DNA of 64,000 nt from an uncultured Cohaesibacter sp. (GTDB lineage: Bacteria; Pseudomonadota; Alphaproteobacteria; Rhizobiales; Cohaesibacteraceae): contig NZ_OY761553.1 in the NCBI RefSeq assembly GCF_963664735.1, positions 635,303 to 699,302 of the forward strand. The letters are read 5' to 3'. The position numbers and the translations under genes are program-made. Below the pieces are notes generated by a model. That model was not told the DNA's origin. It saw nothing but the letters and a program-made list of their open reading frames with translations, and ran no database searches. Shown here one piece after another: positions 1 to 9,835 of the stretch. Position 1 is the first letter of the stretch. Every line of letters begins with the position of its first letter.

Positions 1-721
1 CTTGAGCCGCAACGGCTTTTTCAATTGTCGTGGAGATTTCCGACAAGTCGTCCCGTGCGATGCCAAGATCCATGATGTCTGCGCCAATGGTCTGGGCAAA
101 GGATGCAATGGCAAAATTGTTGGCAGCGATGATCTGGCTTTCGGTCGGACTTTCTCCGGGCAGAACCAATTCATCACCGGTACTCAGGATCGCAATGACA
201 GGGCGTTTGTAAACGGGCAGAACTGCGTGGTTCATTGCTGCAGCGAGGGCCAGATGGCGATATGTCAGTTCCGTTCCTTTGCGGAGCAAGATATCTCCGT
301 TTTTGAAATCCTGACCCATGTCGCGAATGTTCGCGCCCTTGTCCGTTTCCTTGAGGATTGTGACAAAGGCTCCGTCACGTTCAGTCTTTTCCTGCATGAC
401 GACGGTATCTGCGCCTTCAGGGACCGGAGCTCCGGTAAAGATGCGCACGGCTTCCCAGTTGTGAAGAGCATCCGGGAAATGGTAGCCAGCAGGCACTTCG
501 CCGATGATCTGTAGCTTTGTTGGCAAGTCTTTCACATTGTCGGATTTGATCGCATAGCCGTCCATTGCAGACGCTCTGAATGGGGGCTGATCCCGCTTGG
601 CGACAAGATCAGCGGCCAGTATCCGCCCTGTTGCGTGGTGCAAGGAAACAGTCTCTACTTCCGTGACGGATACATCCGAGAGAAGTTGTCTCAATGCATC
701 TTGAACACTCAAAAGGGCCAT
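1..721 (-). CDS. moeA: Molybdopterin molybdenumtransferase MoeA (3' end cut by window edge)
   Basis: MoeA inserts molybdate into adenylylated molybdopterin, the last step of molybdenum cofactor synthesis in the cytoplasm. I translated 240 codons from the ATG at 719-721; the frame stays open to base 1, so the C-terminal part (full-length homologues are about 400 aa) lies outside the window. Visible motifs are MDGYA at residues 53-57, RIFTGAPVPEGAD at 93-105, and STGDEL at 180-185, which opens the MogA-like molybdopterin-binding domain. It begins 14 bases after the stop of moaC on the same strand, so the two are probably cotranscribed at the end of the trpD-trpC-moaC-moeA run. Family assignment is firm; the function follows from the family. 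Confidence 0.96.
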   Translation of the reverse strand, partial: MALLSVQDALRQLLSDVSVTEVETVSLHHATGRILAADLVAKRDQPPFRASAMDGYAIKSDNVKDLPTKLQIIGEVPAGYHFPDALHNWEAVRIFTGAPVPEGADTVVMQEKTERDGAFVTILKETDKGANIRDMGQDFKNGDILLRKGTELTYRHLALAAAMNHAVLPVYKRPVIAILSTGDELVLPGESPTESQIIAANNFAIASFAQTIGADIMDLGIARDDLSEISTTIEKAVAAQ

Positions 722-735
722 GCTCGTTGCTCCTG

Positions 736-1227
<492 letters not shown>

Positions 1228-1272
1228 ATGATGCCTCTTCAATCAGGACGTTACTGGTCGCTTCTGCTGACT

Positions 1273-2070
1273 TTATCGAGTGAGCAGATCGCGCGTTGCT
1301 GCGGCGACATCATCCTGTCTCATCAGGGCTTCCCCGATCAGGAAGGCATGAATATTGGCCTGAGCAGCCAACATCGCCAGATCCTGCGGTGTGAAGATAC
1401 CGCTTTCTCCAACCAGAAGCTTGTCGTCAGGCACCAGCGGAGCCAGATCCAGCGAGGTCTGCAGTGTGATTTCGAAGGTTTTCAGATTGCGATTGTTGAC
1501 GCCGAGCAACGGAGAGGTGAGATGTTCCAGAGCGCGTTCCAACTCTTCCTTGTTGTGAACTTCAACTAGTACATCAAGACCCAGCCCAAGGGCGGTTTCT
1601 TCCAGCTCCTTTGCTGCGTCATCGGAAATGGCGGCCATGATAATCAGAATGCAGTCCGCCCCCCAGGCTCGGGCTTCGAAGACCTGATAGGGCTCGAACA
1701 GGAAGTCTTTGCGCAGAACTGGCAGAGAAACCGCGTTGCGCGCAGCGACCAGAAAATCAGGATGGCCCTGAAAGGACGGATTGTCTGTCAATACGGAGAG
1801 ACAGGCCGCGCCGCCGTCTTCATAGGCCTTGGCCAATTTGGGCGGATTAAAATCCGCCCGGATGAGGCCCTTTGACGGGCTCGCCTTTTTAACTTCAGCA
1901 ATGAGGCCGTAATGGCCATGATCCACCTTGGACTTAAGAGCATTATAAAAACCACGAACAGGTGCCTGCTCTGCGATTTTTGCCTTGAGATCGGCAACGG
2001 TCGTGTGAAGCTTGGCTGCTGCGATTTCCTCGCGTTTGTAAGCTTCGATTTTTTGTAGAATGTCTGCCAT
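1273..2070 (-). CDS. trpC: Indole-3-glycerol phosphate synthase TrpC
   Basis: TrpC closes the ring of 1-(2-carboxyphenylamino)-1-deoxyribulose 5-phosphate to indole-3-glycerol phosphate in tryptophan synthesis. The 265-aa length is typical of a stand-alone TIM-barrel TrpC, not the TrpC-TrpF fusion of enterobacteria. Family motifs visible are KKASPSKG with the catalytic lysine, LRKDFLF, VGVNNRNL-type (here [12 protein letters not shown]) and VGESGI. It follows trpD by 17 bases on the same strand. No trpG lies between ppiD and trpD or elsewhere in this window, so the other trp genes must be encoded elsewhere. Confidence 0.98.
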   Translation of the reverse strand: MADILQKIEAYKREEIAAAKLHTTVADLKAKIAEQAPVRGFYNALKSKVDHGHYGLIAEVKKASPSKGLIRADFNPPKLAKAYEDGGAACLSVLTDNPSFQGHPDFLVAARNAVSLPVLRKDFLFEPYQVFEARAWGADCILIIMAAISDDAAKELEETALGLGLDVLVEVHNKEELERALEHLTSPLLGVNNRNLKTFEITLQTSLDLAPLVPDDKLLVGESGIFTPQDLAMLAAQANIHAFLIGEALMRQDDVAAATRDLLTR

Positions 2071-2087
2071 AGGCGGATCCCAATGCT

Positions 2088-3110
2088 TTAGGCTGCGGTA
2101 TGATTGGAGACTTCAATCAGCTTTTTCAAGGTCGCGAGTGCTTTACCGCTATCGATCAATTCGGCTGCAAGCTCAATGCCTTTTTCGTAGCTTTCAACTT
2201 TGCCGCCAAGAAGCAGACCTGCTGCAGCGTTCATCAGAACGATATCACGATATGGGCCTTTTTCACCTTCAAGAAGGGCTGTCAATGCCTTGGCATTTTC
2301 ATCGCCCGTGCCACCGCGAACGTCTTCAATGGTCACTCTCTTGAGGCCATAGGTTTCTGGCTTAAGGGTGAATTCGGTGATTTCGCCATTCTTGAGTTCA
2401 ACGACCTTGGTTTCACCCAGTGTCGAAATTTCATCCAGACCACCAGCGCCATAAACGACCCAGATATATTCTGACCCCAGATTCTTGAGGACCTCAGCGA
2501 CAGGACGCAGCCATTCAGGCGCAAAAACGCCAATGATCTGGCGTTTTGCTCCAGCCGGGTTGGTGAGTGGGCCAAGCATGTTGAACATGGTGCGCGTGCC
2601 CATTTCAACGCGAGAAGGACCGACGAACCGCATGGATGAGTGATGGTTTGGTGCAAACATGAAGCCAATGCCAGCTTCTTTAATGCATTGAGCGACGCCC
2701 TCCGGGCTCTGCGCAAGATTGACGCCCAGACTTGTCAGAACGTCACCAGAGCCGGACTTGGAAGTCAGCGCCTTGTTGCCATGCTTTGCAACGGGCACAC
2801 CGCCAGCAGCCATGATTATGGCCGAACAGGTGGAAATGTTGTATTTTCTGGTTCCCGTGCCGCCCGTGCCCACGATATCGACAACATCTGCAGGCGCTAT
2901 GACCGGCACCATTTTATCCCGCATTTGGGACACTGCGCCGGTAATTTCTTCGACGGTTTCACCGCGCATACGCAGAGCCATCAAAAAGGCTCCAATCTGA
3001 GTGGCTGTTGCGCGTCCGCTCATCAACAGGTCAAAGGCTTCTACAGCTTCTTCACGACTGAGCGTTTTCCCTTCCGCGACTTTGGCAAGAAAGGGTTTCA
3101 TTTCTTCCAT
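2088..3110 (-). CDS. trpD: Anthranilate phosphoribosyltransferase TrpD
   Basis: TrpD transfers phosphoribose from PRPP to anthranilate in the second step of tryptophan synthesis. The 340-aa protein has the PRPP-binding [10 protein letters not shown] motif near residues 77-86, followed by NISTCSA, the [17 protein letters not shown] segment and the anthranilate-site stretch with NHHSSMR. Length is standard for a stand-alone TrpD lacking a TrpG domain. A GGGAG sequence precedes the ATG at 3110. It is 136 bases downstream of ppiD with an AT-rich gap and no clear terminator, so readthrough from ppiD is possible, and it leads the trpD-trpC-moaC-moeA run. Confidence 0.98.
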   Translation of the reverse strand: MEEMKPFLAKVAEGKTLSREEAVEAFDLLMSGRATATQIGAFLMALRMRGETVEEITGAVSQMRDKMVPVIAPADVVDIVGTGGTGTRKYNISTCSAIIMAAGGVPVAKHGNKALTSKSGSGDVLTSLGVNLAQSPEGVAQCIKEAGIGFMFAPNHHSSMRFVGPSRVEMGTRTMFNMLGPLTNPAGAKRQIIGVFAPEWLRPVAEVLKNLGSEYIWVVYGAGGLDEISTLGETKVVELKNGEITEFTLKPETYGLKRVTIEDVRGGTGDENAKALTALLEGEKGPYRDIVLMNAAAGLLLGGKVESYEKGIELAAELIDSGKALATLKKLIEVSNHTAA

Positions 3111-3246
3111 TGGATTGCTCCCGACTGTCTACTTACGGCCCGGTCGGAGAATGGCTGGGTCGACGGTATTAGATTGCGATCCGGGGTGTCTATCGAGCAG
3201 TTTTCTGCTTCTTTATGAAGGCACCCCGAATTGATATTTAAAATAT

Positions 3247-5127
3247 TTATCGTGAACTGCTGACGACCTGATTAAGCATGGCGTCATTCACGGTATAGCC
3301 AATTTTCTGAAGGATCGCTGCGCTCAACTGAGACAGCAAGTCGGTGCTTGCATTGTCGTTCAAGCGCGCCTTGATGGATTCCAGTTGCAATGCATCCGGA
3401 TCGAAATCAGGATCCGTTACCTTGACTACTTCCAGAACATACTGGGTTTCACCATCAACGGCGGTCGACATATGATGCAGCGGGCCTGCGAAAGCTTGTT
3501 CAACGGCAGAGGCTGGCAGAGTGCCATGCACCTGACGGGTGATATCCGTTGCGGTCTCCACCGTCAAACCGCGCTCGTCTGCGACGGCCTGCATGCTTTT
3601 TCCGGATTCCATTTCCTTCAGAATCTCGCCGGAGAGTTCTGCATTACGGTTCGTGCGTTCATCTTTCTTCCATGCAGCAACCACATCGTCGCGCACTTCA
3701 TCCAGCGTGCGATCACGGCTTTCCTCGATGTCGGTTACCCGGAACCAGGCATAACCGGTATTGCCGATGTCTACAGGGTCTGCTTCATAGTCTACGTCGG
3801 TATCAAAGACAGAGGTCAGCAGTGTTTCCTGTTCTGGCAGGTCGGTTACTTTGTTGCCGTCTTTCAGATCGCCGCCTTTTGTGATGGTTGCCACCGTGCG
3901 AAGCGGAAGCTTCAGATTCTTGGATACTTCTTCCAGAGTTGAGCCGGCTGCGCGCATATCTTCGACCTTGTCGAACATATCCAGCACCTCGCCATTGGCG
4001 CGGTCACCTGCGATTTCTGCTTTCAACTGGTCCTTGACTTCCTCAAACGGAGAGGCCTGTGTCGGAACCGTTTTGGCGTTGCGCAGAAGCAGGAAGCCAA
4101 ACTGGCCTTCAACGACGTCGGACACTGCGCCTTCATCAAGCGAATAGATGGCTTCTGCTGCTGCCGGATCTGTGATTTCGGATTTAGGCAGAAGGCCGAA
4201 GTCCACGTCAGATTCGGTAAGATTGCGCTCGGCCATGATGTCTTCAAAGCTGGCGCCGTTCACGATTTTCTCATGTGCGGCTTCTGCATCTTCCTTGGAC
4301 CCGAACAGAATTTGTTGCATCTGGCGCTTTTCGGGCTGGATGAACCGGTCGGAAACCGAGTCGTAATATGTCTTGGCATCGGCGTCAGAAACAGCGGAAG
4401 GATCCATGATGTCGCCTGGCTCAAGTTTGAGCATCACGAATGAGCGATACTCGGGAGCGCGGAAGGCCACCTTGTTCTTTTCAAAAAAGCTGTTGAGCTG
4501 ATCTTCAGTTGGATCTTCAATTTCGCCCAGATCAGCTTCTTTCAAGGCAATATAGCTCACATCGCGTTTTTCAAAGCTGAAGTCATTGAATACCTTAAGT
4601 GCCACGTTGGAGATAGCCGTATTGCCTGTGAGGCCTTGCGCCAACTGGCGACGGATTTCCAACTGCTCTCTATTCATCACGTAGCGATCTTCCGATGTGC
4701 CGGCGTTGCGCAACACGAGTGCCATCTGGTTGCGATTGAATTTGCCTGCAGTCTGGAAAGCCGGCTCTTCAGCAATGCCCTTGGCCAGTTCTTCAGAGGA
4801 GAGACCCATGTTGAAGTTGCTTGCCAAATCGTTCAGGGTCGCTTCGTTGATCATGCGTCCAAGCACCTGATTGGGAAGACCGAAGGCTTGAGTTTGAGCT
4901 GCGGTGAGACGCTGGCCGAGGCGGCTCGAAAGACTATTGATCTCGAGCATCAATTCAGTCTGAAAGTTTCGGGCATCAATCTCGGTCTTTCCAACTGTAG
5001 CAACGGCACTTTTGCCAAAATGCCCGAACACGTCGGCAATGCCCCAGATAGCAAAACTCAAAACCAAAAGCAGCATCAGGATTTTGGCTACAAACCCTGA
5101 AGCCATCGAACGCATAAATTCCATCAT
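3247..5127 (-). CDS. ppiD: Periplasmic PpiD-type peptidyl-prolyl isomerase/chaperone (SurA_N and parvulin domains)
   Basis: This 626-aa inner-membrane-anchored foldase is predicted to assist folding of exported envelope proteins. It starts MMEFMRSMASG and has one membrane segment at about residues 13-36, rich in L, V, A and I, followed by the SurA_N-like region with GKTEIDARNF at about 48-57. A parvulin-like segment lies around residues 260-360 (QPEKRQMQQILF onward). The long C-terminal part is of the SurA/PpiD type. It heads a minus-strand run with the trp and Moco genes and is divergent from tpiA, an order usual in Rhizobiales. Whether the parvulin domain is catalytically active cannot be judged here; many PpiD proteins act mainly as chaperones. 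Confidence 0.93.
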   Translation of the reverse strand: MMEFMRSMASGFVAKILMLLLVLSFAIWGIADVFGHFGKSAVATVGKTEIDARNFQTELMLEINSLSSRLGQRLTAAQTQAFGLPNQVLGRMINEATLNDLASNFNMGLSSEELAKGIAEEPAFQTAGKFNRNQMALVLRNAGTSEDRYVMNREQLEIRRQLAQGLTGNTAISNVALKVFNDFSFEKRDVSYIALKEADLGEIEDPTEDQLNSFFEKNKVAFRAPEYRSFVMLKLEPGDIMDPSAVSDADAKTYYDSVSDRFIQPEKRQMQQILFGSKEDAEAAHEKIVNGASFEDIMAERNLTESDVDFGLLPKSEITDPAAAEAIYSLDEGAVSDVVEGQFGFLLLRNAKTVPTQASPFEEVKDQLKAEIAGDRANGEVLDMFDKVEDMRAAGSTLEEVSKNLKLPLRTVATITKGGDLKDGNKVTDLPEQETLLTSVFDTDVDYEADPVDIGNTGYAWFRVTDIEESRDRTLDEVRDDVVAAWKKDERTNRNAELSGEILKEMESGKSMQAVADERGLTVETATDITRQVHGTLPASAVEQAFAGPLHHMSTAVDGETQYVLEVVKVTDPDFDPDALQLESIKARLNDNASTDLLSQLSAAILQKIGYTVNDAMLNQVVSSSR

Positions 5128-5282
5128 GGGATGGTGTGTCCTTCTTTCACACAGAGCGATTGATGACGGATGCTTCGATGCATCGTCATATCAAATCTGT
5201 CCTGTCTTTCCAAAATGTTTGCCGGATCATAGAAAGCTCAATCCGCCGCTGCAACCCAAACAGACTATAAAAGGAGGCAGAA

Positions 5283-5351
5283 ATGGGGATCGAAGGGTAT
5301 TTGTTCGCAAAAAGATTGCTCTTGAGCGCTGAAGATCTTCCCTGCACGTGA
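5283..5351 (+). CDS. Possible 22-aa small ORF with a strong Shine-Dalgarno sequence
   Basis: A perfect AGGAGG at 5272-5277 stands five bases before an ATG that opens 22 codons ending in TGA at 5349-5351. The peptide begins MGIEGYLFAKRL and ends EDLPCT. A TATAAA sequence directly precedes the ribosome-binding site, so a promoter further upstream would be needed. I recognise no family. It could be a leader peptide or an unexpressed chance frame; the only support is the quality of the ribosome-binding site. Confidence 0.25.
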   Translation: MGIEGYLFAKRLLLSAEDLPCT

Positions 5352-5467
5352 AAAATAGGGGGTAACTGATCAACATTCGCCACCGTGTCGTGCAATTTAT
5401 AAATGAGGTCTATATGACATATTATGCTAAAGTTGGATGTGAACGGCCAACAGCTTGTTGTTGAGCA

Positions 5468-5496
5468 TTGACATATTTAACGGAACACATTCTATT
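5468..5496 (+). promoter_or_regulatory. Predicted sigma70-type promoter of tpiA
   Basis: A perfect TTGACA at 5468-5473 is followed, after 17 bases, by TCTATT at 5491-5496. This is a good housekeeping promoter about 37 bases before the tpiA start codon, with GGAAGGAG in between. The -10 is imperfect, so the exact start point is uncertain. Confidence 0.55.
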
Positions 5497-5532
5497 GCCG
5501 ATATCTGAAAAGAATTTGGAAGGAGCAGACTA

Positions 5533-6285
5533 ATGAGCATCAAACCGCTTGTTGCCGGTAACTGGAAAATGAACGGGCTGAAAGCCTCTGTCGCTGAATT
5601 GGAAGCACTCATCGCAGGCTATGACGCGGATCTGGCTGCAAAGGCAGACACCATGATCTGCCCTCCGTTTACTCTTGTCGCTTCTTTCGCTGAGAAGGCT
5701 GCTGCTAGCGCCGTTGCGATCGGCGCACAGGATTGCCACTTTAACGTTTCCGGCGCTCACACTGGCGATACTTCCGCTGAGATGTTGAAAGACGCTGGCG
5801 CAACAGCTGCAATCGTTGGCCACTCTGAACGCCGCGCTGACCATGGCGAATCCAACGAAATCGTCAATTCCAAGGCTAAAGCCGCATGGGCACAGGGCCT
5901 TGTTGCCATCATCTGCGTCGGTGAAACCGAAGCTGAACGCAAATCTGGCGAAACCCTCAAAGTTGTCGGGTTCCAGCTGGAAGGCTCTATTCCGGAAGGC
6001 GCAACAGCAGCCAACACCGTTATTGCCTACGAACCAGTTTGGGCAATCGGCACTGGCTTGACCCCAACTGCTGATGACGTTGCTGAAGTGCATAAGTTCA
6101 TGCGTGACGAGCTGGTCAAGGCATTTGGCGAAGAAGGTGCAAATATGCGTCTTCTGTATGGTGGTTCCGTGAAGCCGGGTAATGCCAAGGAATTGATGGC
6201 AGTCGCTAACGTCGATGGTGCACTGGTTGGTGGCGCAAGCCTCAAGGCAGCCGATTTCCTCGGTATTCTTGCTGCTTACAAATAA
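5533..6285 (+). CDS. tpiA: Triosephosphate isomerase
   Basis: TpiA interconverts dihydroxyacetone phosphate and glyceraldehyde 3-phosphate in glycolysis and gluconeogenesis. The 250-aa protein has the usual length and all catalytic signatures: GNWKMNG with Asn/Lys at the N-terminus, IVGHSERR with the catalytic histidine, and [11 protein letters not shown] with the catalytic glutamate and start of loop 6, then [11 protein letters not shown] near the end. A GGAAGGAG ribosome-binding site lies upstream. Codon use is biased like that of a highly expressed gene. It is followed by a double hairpin terminator and then secG, a conserved order in the Rhizobiales. Confidence 0.99.
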   Translation: MSIKPLVAGNWKMNGLKASVAELEALIAGYDADLAAKADTMICPPFTLVASFAEKAAASAVAIGAQDCHFNVSGAHTGDTSAEMLKDAGATAAIVGHSERRADHGESNEIVNSKAKAAWAQGLVAIICVGETEAERKSGETLKVVGFQLEGSIPEGATAANTVIAYEPVWAIGTGLTPTADDVAEVHKFMRDELVKAFGEEGANMRLLYGGSVKPGNAKELMAVANVDGALVGGASLKAADFLGILAAYK

Positions 6286-6290
6286 ACAAA

Positions 6291-6358
6291 ATCACCATAT
6301 TTGGTGATCTTATCAGCCCCGGAGTTGCTTCTGCTTCGCGCTTCGGGGCTTGTTCTTT
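6291..6358 (+). terminator. Tandem hairpins after tpiA, probable terminator
   Basis: The first hairpin pairs ATCACCA (6291-6297) with TGGTGAT (6302-6308). The second pairs AGCCCCGGAG (6315-6324) with CTTCGGGGCT (6341-6350), with one G-T pair, and runs into TGTTCTTT. Together they form a plausible intrinsic terminator six bases after the tpiA stop. Confidence 0.65.
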
Positions 6359-6405
6359 GCGTCTCTTGTGCCCAAATGATGGCAAGAGCCAAGGAAAAAG
6401 TGTTG

Positions 6406-6421
6406 TTGGCACTGGAATTGC
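6406..6421 (+). promoter_or_regulatory. Sigma54-like -24/-12 element upstream of secG
   Basis: TTGGCAC at 6406-6412, five bases, then TTGC at 6418-6421 matches the sigma54 core (TGGCAC-N5-TTGC) with exact spacing. It lies about 100 bases before the secG ATG, on the same strand, in a non-coding region. The base after TTGC is G where A or T is preferred. It may be a chance match; no binding site for an activator was identified upstream. Confidence 0.3.
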
Positions 6422-6522
6422 GTCAAGTCTTGTTGTAGAAGACCACCCAGATTATGTGAACCTTATGCGTCGGGCCGCTCGCTTTGCTGGCCCGATTGAC
6501 TGTTTAAGAGACGGCCCAGACG

Positions 6523-6921
6523 ATGGAATCAGTATTAATTGTCATTCACCTGCTGCTAGTTGGCGCGCTTGTTGTCGTAGTGCTGTTGCAGCGCTCTGAA
6601 GGCGGCGCACTCGGAATCGGCGGGGGAGGCGGCGGCGGCTTCATGTCCGGTCGCAGCGCAGCAAACCTGCTGACCAGAACAACTGCCATTCTTGCTGCTG
6701 GCTTTTTCATTACCTCTTTGGGGCTGACCATTCTGGCCGGGATGAAATCCAAACCGTCTGACGTTCTGGATCAGGTTCCTGTCGTTGAGCAAAATCAAGC
6801 CGCTCCGACTGACGATACTGAAGGTGATTCCAAAGGTGGTATTCTGGACGAGCTGAACAAGATCAAGGAAAGCACGACCGGCAACAAGCCTAGTGGCCCT
6901 CAGGTGCCAACTTCTCAATGA
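6523..6921 (+). CDS. secG: Preprotein translocase subunit SecG
   Basis: SecG is the small subunit of the SecYEG protein-export channel in the inner membrane. The 132-aa protein begins with membrane segment 1 (VLIVIHLLLVGALVVVVLLQ), then the cytoplasmic loop with the diagnostic RSEGGALGIGGG stretch and a glycine run, then membrane segment 2 around residues 50-72 (TAILAAGFFITSLGLTIL). The C-terminal 60 residues are a polar, Gly/Ser/Asp-rich tail typical of alphaproteobacterial SecG. The ribosome-binding site is weak. It stands between tpiA and pyrG and ends in a strong terminator. A sigma54-like element lies upstream. Confidence 0.95.
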   Translation: MESVLIVIHLLLVGALVVVVLLQRSEGGALGIGGGGGGGFMSGRSAANLLTRTTAILAAGFFITSLGLTILAGMKSKPSDVLDQVPVVEQNQAAPTDDTEGDSKGGILDELNKIKESTTGNKPSGPQVPTSQ

Positions 6922-6967
6922 GCCTGATCGGGCTTTCGCCGGTAAAACGGCACAATTGACCATTTCC

Positions 6968-7006
6968 AACCGGCCCTTGCCGATTATGCGAGGGCCGGTT
7001 TCTTTT
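6968..7006 (+). terminator. Strong intrinsic terminator after secG
   Basis: AACCGGCCCT (6968-6977) pairs with AGGGCCGGTT (6991-7000), closing a 13-base loop, and is followed by TTCTTTTT. The stem is perfect and GC-rich, which makes this one of the clearest terminators in the window. It isolates secG from pyrG. Confidence 0.85.
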
Positions 7007-7219
7007 TATGTATGGCGCAAATGCGTCAATCATGAAATATTAGGGGCGGAACCTAAACCAAAAGAATAGCGGAAGAATAAGTTCAACTTAATGGACATGG
7101 CTATTCAAAAAAATGGATGAGCAACGCTCGGGTTTTTTAACTCTGAGCCGCGCTTTAGTTGTTGGAACCTAGACGATTTGCTTGGCGAATCGGTGCAAAG
7201 GGAAGTAACTTAAAGTTCC

Positions 7220-8851
7220 ATGGCGCGATATATTTTCATTACTGGTGGTGTGGTGTCCTCGCTCGGCAAAGGGCTTGCGTCTGCGGCTCTTGGGGCGGCT
7301 CTACAAGCACGTGGCTATACAGTTCGGCTGCGTAAACTCGACCCTTATCTCAATGTCGATCCCGGCACGATGTCTCCCTATCAGCATGGGGAGTGTTTCG
7401 TTACCGACGATGGTGCCGAAACGGACCTGGATCTGGGGCATTATGAACGGTTTACCGGTCGTCCTTCTAACAAGAAGGACAACATTACGACCGGACAGAT
7501 CTATCAGAACATCATTACGAAGGAACGCCGCGGCGATTATCTTGGCGGGACGGTGCAAGTCATTCCTCATGTGACTGATGAGATCAAGGCTTTCATTCTG
7601 GATGGCAACGAGGACTATGATTTCGTTTTGTGCGAAATCGGCGGCACGGTGGGCGACATCGAGGCCACGCCATTCTTCGAGGCTATTCGTCAGTTGGGCA
7701 ATGAATTGCCTCGTGGGCAGGCTGTCTACATCCACCTAACCCTTCTACCTTATATTCCGAGCGCGGGTGAACTGAAAACCAAACCGACACAGCACTCGGT
7801 CAAGGAGCTGCGCTCAATCGGTATTCAGCCGAATATTCTGATGGTGCGTTGTGATCGTCCGGTTCCTGAATCCGAACGTCGCAAGCTGTCGCTTTTCTGT
7901 AACGTTCGCCCTGAAGCTGTTATTCAGGCTCTTGACGTCAAGAATATCTACGAAGTTCCGCTGTCTTATCACGAGCAGGGACTGGACCGCGAAGTGCTCG
8001 CAGCATTTGGCATCGATGGTGCGCCAAAACCGAATTTCGAAACCTGGAAAAATATCCTTGATCGCATCAACAACCCAGAGGGTGAAGTCACGATTGCTGT
8101 CGTGGGCAAATATACCTCTCTGCTCGATGCATACAAATCCTTGATGGAAGCGCTCACCCACGGTGGCATTGCCAACAAGGTGAAGGTGAAGATCGACTGG
8201 ATTGAATCCGACATCTTTGAAGAGGGCAGTGATCCAACTTCTCGGCTTGAAGGTGTGCACGGTATTCTGGTTCCCGGCGGGTTCGGTGAACGTGGTTCTG
8301 AAGGCAAGATTGCCGCTGCGAAATATGCGCGTGAAAACAAGATTCCGTATTTCGGCATTTGTTTTGGCATGCAAATGGCAGTTATTGAAGCTGCGCGCAA
8401 CCTGGCTGGAATCAAGGACGCGACGTCTTCTGAATTCTCCTCTGAGGGCCATCATCTTGTTGGTCTGATGACAGAATGGAGCAAGGGTAACGCCAAAGAG
8501 GTTCGGTCTCAGGATGGAGATCTCGGCGGTACCATGCGTCTTGGTTCTTACGAAGCGCATTTGACTGAAGGATCCAAGATTGCCGAGATCTACGGTGATC
8601 GGGTTATCCATGAACGCCATCGCCATCGCTATGAAGTCAATATCGACTATAAGGAACAGCTGGAAGCCTGCGGTCTTAATTTCGCCGGCCTGTCTCCTGA
8701 TGGCGTGTTGCCTGAAACTGTCGAGATCGATGATCATCCATGGTTCATCGGCGTTCAGTATCATCCTGAACTGAAGTCTCGCCCGTTTGCTCCGCATCCG
8801 CTGTTCAAGTCCTTTATTGCGGCTGCGGTCGAACAAAGCCGAATGGTCTAA
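7220..8851 (+). CDS. pyrG: CTP synthase
   Basis: PyrG aminates UTP to CTP using glutamine and ATP. The 543-aa length matches the family. The N-terminal synthetase domain begins with [18 protein letters not shown] (phosphate-binding loop). A class I glutamine amidotransferase domain fills the C-terminal half: GIPV-type oxyanion segment ([12 protein letters not shown]), nucleophile cysteine in YFGICFGMQ, and the His-Glu pair in [11 protein letters not shown]. The preceding 210 bases contain no gene; a GGGAAG about 16 bases upstream is a poor match for a ribosome-binding site, so translation start strength is unclear. It is followed by a hairpin terminator. Confidence 0.99.
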   Translation: MARYIFITGGVVSSLGKGLASAALGAALQARGYTVRLRKLDPYLNVDPGTMSPYQHGECFVTDDGAETDLDLGHYERFTGRPSNKKDNITTGQIYQNIITKERRGDYLGGTVQVIPHVTDEIKAFILDGNEDYDFVLCEIGGTVGDIEATPFFEAIRQLGNELPRGQAVYIHLTLLPYIPSAGELKTKPTQHSVKELRSIGIQPNILMVRCDRPVPESERRKLSLFCNVRPEAVIQALDVKNIYEVPLSYHEQGLDREVLAAFGIDGAPKPNFETWKNILDRINNPEGEVTIAVVGKYTSLLDAYKSLMEALTHGGIANKVKVKIDWIESDIFEEGSDPTSRLEGVHGILVPGGFGERGSEGKIAAAKYARENKIPYFGICFGMQMAVIEAARNLAGIKDATSSEFSSEGHHLVGLMTEWSKGNAKEVRSQDGDLGGTMRLGSYEAHLTEGSKIAEIYGDRVIHERHRHRYEVNIDYKEQLEACGLNFAGLSPDGVLPETVEIDDHPWFIGVQYHPELKSRPFAPHPLFKSFIAAAVEQSRMV

Positions 8852-8861
8852 GCTTTACAGT

Positions 8862-8898
8862 GAGGCGTGATTGAATGTGATCACGCCTCTTTTGTTTC
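8862..8898 (+). terminator. Intrinsic terminator after pyrG
   Basis: GAGGCGTGA (8862-8870) pairs perfectly with TCACGCCTC (8881-8889) and is followed by TTTTGTTT. It lies ten bases after the pyrG stop. Confidence 0.85.
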
Positions 8899-8931
8899 CA
8901 TTGATATTGCAAGAATTCCGGAGGGCCTGCC

Positions 8932-9807
8932 ATGGTGCGCGGTGTTGACCATATGGTATTGGCAGTCAAGGATCTGGATGCGGCGCGGGCGCTATATACT
9001 GCGCTTGGATTTACAGTGACGCCTACTGCGCATCATCCCTTTGGCACCAAGAATGCGCTTGTTCAGCTTCACGGCGCGTTTCTGGAGTTGCTGGCCGTTG
9101 ACGTCGAAGCTCTGATGCCGCCTTTGGAAGAGGGTGGCTTTTCTTTTCCTCGTTTCAATTTGGCGTTTCTGGAGAAACGTCAAGGTGCCTCCATGCTCGT
9201 GCTTCGCTCAAGCGATAGAGCTGCGGATCTTGAAGAGTTCAAGGCGCTAGGGTTGCGCACCTTTGCTCCGTTTGATTTTGGCCGCAAGGCCCTGATGCCT
9301 GATGGCAGTGCGGTCGAGGTTGGCTTCGCGCTCGGCTTTGTTCAGGATCCTCTGATGGTTGAAACTGGCTTTTTTGTTTGCCAGCACAAACATAGCCCTG
9401 AGCTGTTTTGGAAAGAAAACTATCAGACCCACCAAAATGGCGCAGATGGTCTGGTTTCGGTGCTGTTTGTTGCAGATAACCCGTCGGATCATCATGAGTT
9501 TTTGGGTGGTTTTGCTGGACAACGCGAGATGCGCTCAACGAGCGCCGGGCTTGTAATGGACGTTGATGGTGGGGATTTGCAGGTGCTGACACCTTCCGCA
9601 ACCAAGGTTCTATATGGCCTCGACTTACCCTATGCCATGCCGGGCGAAGGCGGTATTGCCGGTTTGCGTATCTCTGCGGATCTGAAGCGGGCAAAGATTG
9701 TGCTCGATAAGGCTAAAATTCCTTATTCTGTTCACAATGAACAGCTTGTTATTCAAGCAGAAGACGCCGTCGGCGTCGGGCTGGTCCTTTGCGATCTTGG
9801 CAATTGA
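8932..9807 (+). CDS. Glyoxalase-like (VOC superfamily) protein
   Basis: This 291-aa cytoplasmic protein belongs to the vicinal oxygen chelate fold superfamily, most like the Glyoxalase_3 type. It opens with GVDHMVLAVKDLDAARALY and an early ALGF, the usual first VOC module with a metal-ligand histidine, and a second, weaker module follows after about residue 150 (TGFFVCQHKHSPELFW). The start is supported by GGAGGG seven bases before the ATG. It sits between the pyrG terminator and kdsA, 28 bases before kdsA, so it is probably cotranscribed with kdsA. Substrate and reaction cannot be derived from sequence; no link to lipopolysaccharide synthesis is claimed. Confidence 0.85.
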   Translation: MVRGVDHMVLAVKDLDAARALYTALGFTVTPTAHHPFGTKNALVQLHGAFLELLAVDVEALMPPLEEGGFSFPRFNLAFLEKRQGASMLVLRSSDRAADLEEFKALGLRTFAPFDFGRKALMPDGSAVEVGFALGFVQDPLMVETGFFVCQHKHSPELFWKENYQTHQNGADGLVSVLFVADNPSDHHEFLGGFAGQREMRSTSAGLVMDVDGGDLQVLTPSATKVLYGLDLPYAMPGEGGIAGLRISADLKRAKIVLDKAKIPYSVHNEQLVIQAEDAVGVGLVLCDLGN

Positions 9808-9835
9808 TCAAATTCAACAAGAGTGAGATATATCG

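Larger units (their letters stand above)
5128..5532. other. Divergent intergenic region between ppiD and tpiA
   Basis: These 405 bases separate the divergent ppiD and tpiA genes and must contain both promoters. A sigma70-like promoter for tpiA is seen at 5468-5496 and a GGAAGGAG ribosome-binding site just before the tpiA ATG. A 22-codon open frame with a perfect AGGAGG lies at 5283-5351. I see no tRNA, known riboswitch or conserved protein here. Confidence 0.6.
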
